Shown piece after piece: positions 60,967 through 64,000 of a stretch of DNA of 64,000 nucleotides (the first letter of the stretch is position 1; the number at the start of each line of letters is the position of its first letter). Both the position numbers and the translations under genes were made by a program. The DNA is from Xenococcaceae cyanobacterium MO_167.B27 (lineage in GTDB: Bacteria > Cyanobacteriota > Cyanobacteriia > Cyanobacteriales > Xenococcaceae): assembly GCA_030065935.1 (NCBI GenBank), contig JASJCP010000004.1, positions 1-64,000 on the forward strand. The letters are read 5' to 3'. A model generated the notes under the pieces. It searched no databases. It saw only the letters and a list, made by a program, of their open reading frames with translations, and was not told the origin of the DNA.

Positions 60967-62259
60967 ATGGTAATCACAAAACGCGGGCTTGTTTTAGGGA
61001 CAACTGCCGTTGCCCTTTCCACTGTAGCAGTAACAGGAGCAGGAATTCGTCTGTCCCAAAGTCAAGCTTTTATTGAAAATGAACCCAAAACACTGGTTGA
61101 TGAAGTTTGGCAAATTGTTAATCATCAATACGTAGATACAAATTTTAATGGGCTTAATTGGCAACAGGTTCGTAGAGAATATTTAGCTCGTTCCTATTCC
61201 AGTAAAGAGGAATCCTATGATGCTATTCGCGCTATGTTGGAAAGATTAGGAGACCCTTACACTAGGTTTATGAACCCAGAAGAATTCAAAAATATGCAAA
61301 TTGATACTTCTGGAGAGCTAACAGGAGTAGGAATTCAAATTGCCAAAGACGAGGAGACAGATAGATTAATCGTTATTTCTCCCATAGAAGATACTCCTGC
61401 TTTTGAAGCGGGGATTTTAGCTAAAGATATTATTACCAAAATTGACGGCACAGATACCAAAGGAATGGATGTTAATGAAGCCGTTAAATTAATTCGAGGA
61501 AAACCAGGTACTCGGGTAACTCTAACTATACAAAGAGAAGGTGGCGCAAGAGATTACGAGATTACTAGAGCTAGAATTAAAATTCACCCCGTAAGGGCTA
61601 GTGTGGAAGATACGTCTATCGGTACAGTTGGTTATATCCGCCTGACTCAGTTTAGCGGACAAGCATCTCGGGAAATGCGAGATGCCATTCGCGATTTAGA
61701 ACAAAAAGAAGTCGTAGGATATATTTTGGATTTACGTTCTAATCCTGGTGGTTTACTTTACTCCAGTATTGATATTGCTCGAATGTGGCTAGAAGAAGGG
61801 ACTATAGTTTCTACCGTAGATCGAGGAGGAGAAAGAGAGCGCAAATGGGCAAATAAAAATGCTTTAACCGATAAACCCTTGGTTATTTTAGTAGATGGCG
61901 GTTCTGCTAGTGCTAGTGAAATTTTGTCTGGAGCTTTACAAGATAACGGTAGGGCTATTTTAGTCGGAACACAAACTTTTGGGAAAGGCTTGGTACAGTC
62001 AGTGCGTCCTTTAGGAGATGGTTCAGGATTAGCTGTTACGATTGCTAAATACTTGACTCCTAACGGTCGAGATATCAATAAAGAAGGCATCCCACCAGAT
62101 ATTATTGTTGAGCTTGAAGAATCCCAACGGAAAAAGCTACAAAGCGATCGCAGTCTCATTGGGACTCTCGAAGACCCTCAGTTTTCTAAAGCACTAGAAG
62201 CTTTAGGAAGAGAAGTAAGAGCGCAACGCGCAGCCTCAGAACAAGCAGTCAAAGAGTAA
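60967..62259 (+). CDS. S41 carboxyl-terminal processing protease (CtpA/B type)
   Basis: 430 aa from ATG 60967; an upstream ATG-like start at 60862 adds 35 residues not seen in relatives. N-terminal signal (MVITKRGLVLGTTAVALSTV) for lumen/periplasm. PDZ domain about 105-200 (GELTGVGIQIAKDEETDRLI, GILAKDIITKIDG). Catalytic Ser in DGGSASASEILSGALQDNGR and Lys in TFGKGLVQ. Family members mature D1 of photosystem II or process other proteins; I cannot tell which paralogue this is. Confidence 0.93.
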   Translation: MVITKRGLVLGTTAVALSTVAVTGAGIRLSQSQAFIENEPKTLVDEVWQIVNHQYVDTNFNGLNWQQVRREYLARSYSSKEESYDAIRAMLERLGDPYTRFMNPEEFKNMQIDTSGELTGVGIQIAKDEETDRLIVISPIEDTPAFEAGILAKDIITKIDGTDTKGMDVNEAVKLIRGKPGTRVTLTIQREGGARDYEITRARIKIHPVRASVEDTSIGTVGYIRLTQFSGQASREMRDAIRDLEQKEVVGYILDLRSNPGGLLYSSIDIARMWLEEGTIVSTVDRGGERERKWANKNALTDKPLVILVDGGSASASEILSGALQDNGRAILVGTQTFGKGLVQSVRPLGDGSGLAVTIAKYLTPNGRDINKEGIPPDIIVELEESQRKKLQSDRSLIGTLEDPQFSKALEALGREVRAQRAASEQAVKE

Positions 62260-62269
62260 TAATAATTTA

Positions 62270-62296
62270 TGTAGGTGGAACGATGCCCCACCTACA
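62270..62296. terminator. Bidirectional terminator-like hairpin
   Basis: TGTAGGTGG (62270-62278) pairs with CCACCTACA (62288-62296), in the 38-bp spacer between convergent protease genes. 9-bp perfect stem; it may serve both strands. Confidence 0.6.
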
Positions 62297-62297
62297 G

Positions 62298-63449
62298 TTA
62301 TTCGACAGAACTTGATACTAACTCTGGTTTTTGGTTCTTCATTTGGGCCTCTTTTTGTAGTAGCTTGAGAATTGAAGCTTTCTCAATCAATCCTACCACT
62401 ACATTCTCATCAGTAACTACTACTAATTCTTTGATATTTTGAGTTTCGATTAGTTTGACCACATCCAGTAAAGATTGGTCTGATTTTACAGTTGTGATAT
62501 CATCCAAAGGTTTTACTAAAGTCTCGATGGTAAACTCTGTCCACTGAGAAGTAGCAACTTTTTTAAGGTCATCATTGCCAATTGTACCTAGTAATTGTCC
62601 AGTTTCATTAACTACCAAGAACTTACGCCATTGTTGTTTACCAATCACATAGTCGTTGACAAATCCTCGTAAAGTAAGATTAGCAGAGACAATGGGACTG
62701 TTGGGAATTACGGCATCTTTAGCTGTATATTGGTCTAGTTTCTCTTGTACTGTGGCAGACTGAGCAGCAAATCCTGCATTTTGTAATAAAAACCAACCTA
62801 TCAAAAGAGTCCAAAAACTGCCGATAGGACTAATACCTAGAATGGCTAAACCCCCAACTATCACCGCTAACCAACCAAAAAACTGACCGACTCTTCCAGC
62901 AAAAATAATTCCTTTGTTGGGATTTCCTGTAATCTTCCAGACAATAGATTTGAGGACGTTACCTCCATCTAAAGGTAAGCCAGGAATCATATTAAATATG
63001 GCTAAAGCTAGATTAATCGAGGCTAGTAAGGAAAAAATAGCTTGTAGTGGCGGATTTTCAGGCACAATAACGCTAATAAATCCAAAAACACCGAATAAGA
63101 GTAAACTGACTAAAGGACCTGCGATCGCTACTAACAAAGATTGTAAGGGTGTTTCTGATTCTTTCTCTAGAGTGGCTAAACCACCAAATAAAAACAGGGT
63201 GATGGATTTAACTTTAATTCCTTGAGAGATCGCCACAAAGCTGTGACCTAATTCATGGGCTAAAACAGAAGCAAATAAAAGAAGTGCTGCAAATAAACCC
63301 AATATCCAGGGTATTATGCCGTTTAATTGCGGAAAATTTGCTAATTCGCCACCATAAGTCAGGGTGACTAATCCTAAAATGAAAAACCATGAAGGATTAA
63401 TATAAAAAGGAATACCAAATAAATTTCCAATACGAATATTATTATTCAT
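62298..63449 (-). CDS. Site-2 protease (M50) with CBS domains
   Basis: 383 aa from ATG 63449 (relatives start MNNNIRIGNLFGIPF); an upstream in-frame ATG at 63515 adds 22 residues. Membrane metalloprotease with HEXXH in SVLAHELGHSFVAI and the second metal site NMIPGLPLDGGNVLKSI. About six TM helices. The C-terminal part has two CBS domains (LTLRGFVNDYVIGKQQWRKF, SLLDVVKLIETQNIKELVVV). S2P-type enzymes cut transmembrane anti-sigma factors or regulators; CBS domains may sense adenine nucleotides. Confidence 0.92.
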   Translation of the reverse strand: MNNNIRIGNLFGIPFYINPSWFFILGLVTLTYGGELANFPQLNGIIPWILGLFAALLLFASVLAHELGHSFVAISQGIKVKSITLFLFGGLATLEKESETPLQSLLVAIAGPLVSLLLFGVFGFISVIVPENPPLQAIFSLLASINLALAIFNMIPGLPLDGGNVLKSIVWKITGNPNKGIIFAGRVGQFFGWLAVIVGGLAILGISPIGSFWTLLIGWFLLQNAGFAAQSATVQEKLDQYTAKDAVIPNSPIVSANLTLRGFVNDYVIGKQQWRKFLVVNETGQLLGTIGNDDLKKVATSQWTEFTIETLVKPLDDITTVKSDQSLLDVVKLIETQNIKELVVVTDENVVVGLIEKASILKLLQKEAQMKNQKPELVSSSVE

Positions 63450-63568
63450 GAAAACCTCACGGGAGTTTGGAAACCGCGCAGCTTTAGCTCGCGGAGAAAC
63501 AATGACACGAGGCATTTTAATGCCCGTGGAATATAGAAAATCGAAGCAACATCTTTATATACCATTGA

Positions 63569-63711
63569 CTGGAACTCCTGTAATATAGATGTTAGGAACG
63601 CAACTCGTGAAGACATCACGAATTGAGGGTGAGACTCCCAGTAATTGGACGCTGTGGTTAAAAGCTAGCCTAGGGAAATCCTAAGCTCGGTGTTAAACAC
63701 TCCACTTCCAG
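63569..63711 (+). ncRNA. Structured RNA-like element, possibly HEARO/IscB omega RNA type
   Basis: CTGGAA (63569-63574) pairs with TTCCAG (63706-63711), closing a domain with several inner stems: TCGTGA-AGACA-TCACGA (63605-63621), GGG-TGAGACT-CCC (63627-63639), and GCCTAGG-GAAA-TCCTAAGC (63667-63686). Motifs GGTGAGACTCCC, ATTGGACGCTG and CTCGGTGTTAA recall cyanobacterial HEARO RNAs. No IscB-like gene follows in the remaining 290 bp. A group II intron fragment is a less likely reading. Confidence 0.4.
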
Positions 63712-63794
63712 CCTTTACAAATAAAGCTTTCAGAGATAGCGAAACAAAATTGATAAACATAGCTGACGATATCTAAATTAAAAGTATGCTCAGA

Positions 63795-63880
63795 CCCACC
63801 TCTCTTAATCTCTCCTGAAAGGAGAGAACATATGGTCTTCCCCTGTAGGGGAAGGTTGGAAGGGGTGGGCGAGAGAATAG
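63795..63880. repeat. Palindromic dispersed repeat
   Basis: CCCACC...TCTCTCCTGAAAGGAGAGA (perfect hairpin TCTCTCC-TGAA-GGAGAGA), CTTCCCCTGTAGGGGAAG (second perfect hairpin) and GGGTGGG at the end, pairing with the opening CCCACC. Three-stem cruciform-like repeat of a type common in cyanobacteria. Confidence 0.55.
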
Positions 63881-63904
63881 CGGGTTTTTGGCTAACCCTT
63901 TAAG

Positions 63905-63957
63905 GATTCTTAATCTCTTAAGAATCTCCGTCACAAAAGAGTGCGGAGAGTGTCAAA
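63905..63957 (+). mobile_element. IS605-type right-end scar near the right edge
   Basis: AGAATCTCCG-loop-CGGAGAGTGTCAA (63921-63957): stem ATCTCCG with CGGAGAG and the end GAGTGTCAA, as in the right end at 84-140. A smaller hairpin TTCTTAATCTCTTAAGAA (63907-63924) precedes it. No tnpB tail recognised before it. Confidence 0.45.
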
Positions 63958-64000
63958 GGACAATCTCCTATTAGTGAAGGGAGTATCTCAAAAATCCCTC

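Noticed and set aside
63569-63711. tRNA, tmRNA or cobalamin riboswitch
   Set aside because: No tRNA-like acceptor/T-arm signature and no B12-box; the stems fit neither fold.

Overview
The window is chromosomal DNA of a cyanobacterium. The signs are HIP1 octamers (GCGATCGC) throughout, heptamer tandem repeats (for example TACTAAC or TACTGAA units) in many spacers, and typical cyanobacterial families: DUF3110, GUN4, PEP-CTERM, a haemagglutinin-type TpsA, the rpmG-rpsR-RNase R/II cluster and an FtsQ/CtpA-type pair. Low GC and many STAND, caspase, toxin-antitoxin and IS scars suggest a large, repeat-rich genome. I cannot name the genus from sequence alone. No rRNA, tRNA or CRISPR array was recognised.

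Layout. 0-0.5 kb: the tail of an IS200/IS605-type tnpB and its right-end hairpin, sitting inside a broken metal ABC permease gene. 0.5-8.3 kb: trpB, a membrane TPR protein, DUF3110, murQ, a fused toxin-antitoxin relic, a dienelactone hydrolase and an AraC regulator. 8.4-13.5 kb: defence-like accessory DNA with a STAND ATPase carrying a near-identical 120-bp repeat array, a FitAB-like pair, a DUF433/DUF5615 pair, an orphan truncated DUF433 and a gene with an early stop. 13.8-23.3 kb: an RND pump whose permease and adaptor genes are separated by DoxX, GNAT and truncated MBL genes, then an SDR/SnoaL pair and a TetR gene with two matching 13-bp operators. 23.5-27.2 kb: a two-gene module of EACC1-like protein and caspase-coiled-coil-TM-GUN4 protein, followed by a dead YoeB-type toxin gene.

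27.3-34.9 kb: aldo/keto reductase (with an in-frame palindromic insert), malic enzyme, VanY-like peptidase, SWIM protein, a 1.3-kb non-coding stretch with a candidate sRNA and an IS-derived element, GpgS and a PEP-CTERM protein. 35-47.6 kb: small proteins, sulfurtransferase, CobA-HemD fusion, large TpsA, kinase-FGE fusion, agmatinase, thioredoxin-like protein, pyrH-frr. 47.7-51.9 kb: an HTH-NB-ARC-TPR protein and a dynamin-like protein that lacks a P-loop. 51.9-64 kb: EgtD-like methyltransferase, S-formylglutathione hydrolase, citrate synthase, RDD protein, rpmG-rpsR-rnr, ftsQ, a Ctp protease, a site-2 protease and a structured RNA-like element.

Together the core genes cover tryptophan, pyrimidine, sirohaem, TCA and polyamine metabolism, cell wall recycling and translation. 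The accessory genes cover NTPase- or protease-based conflict systems and toxin-antitoxins. Remnants of IS605-type right ends recur, three of them overlapping the stop codons of intact host genes.
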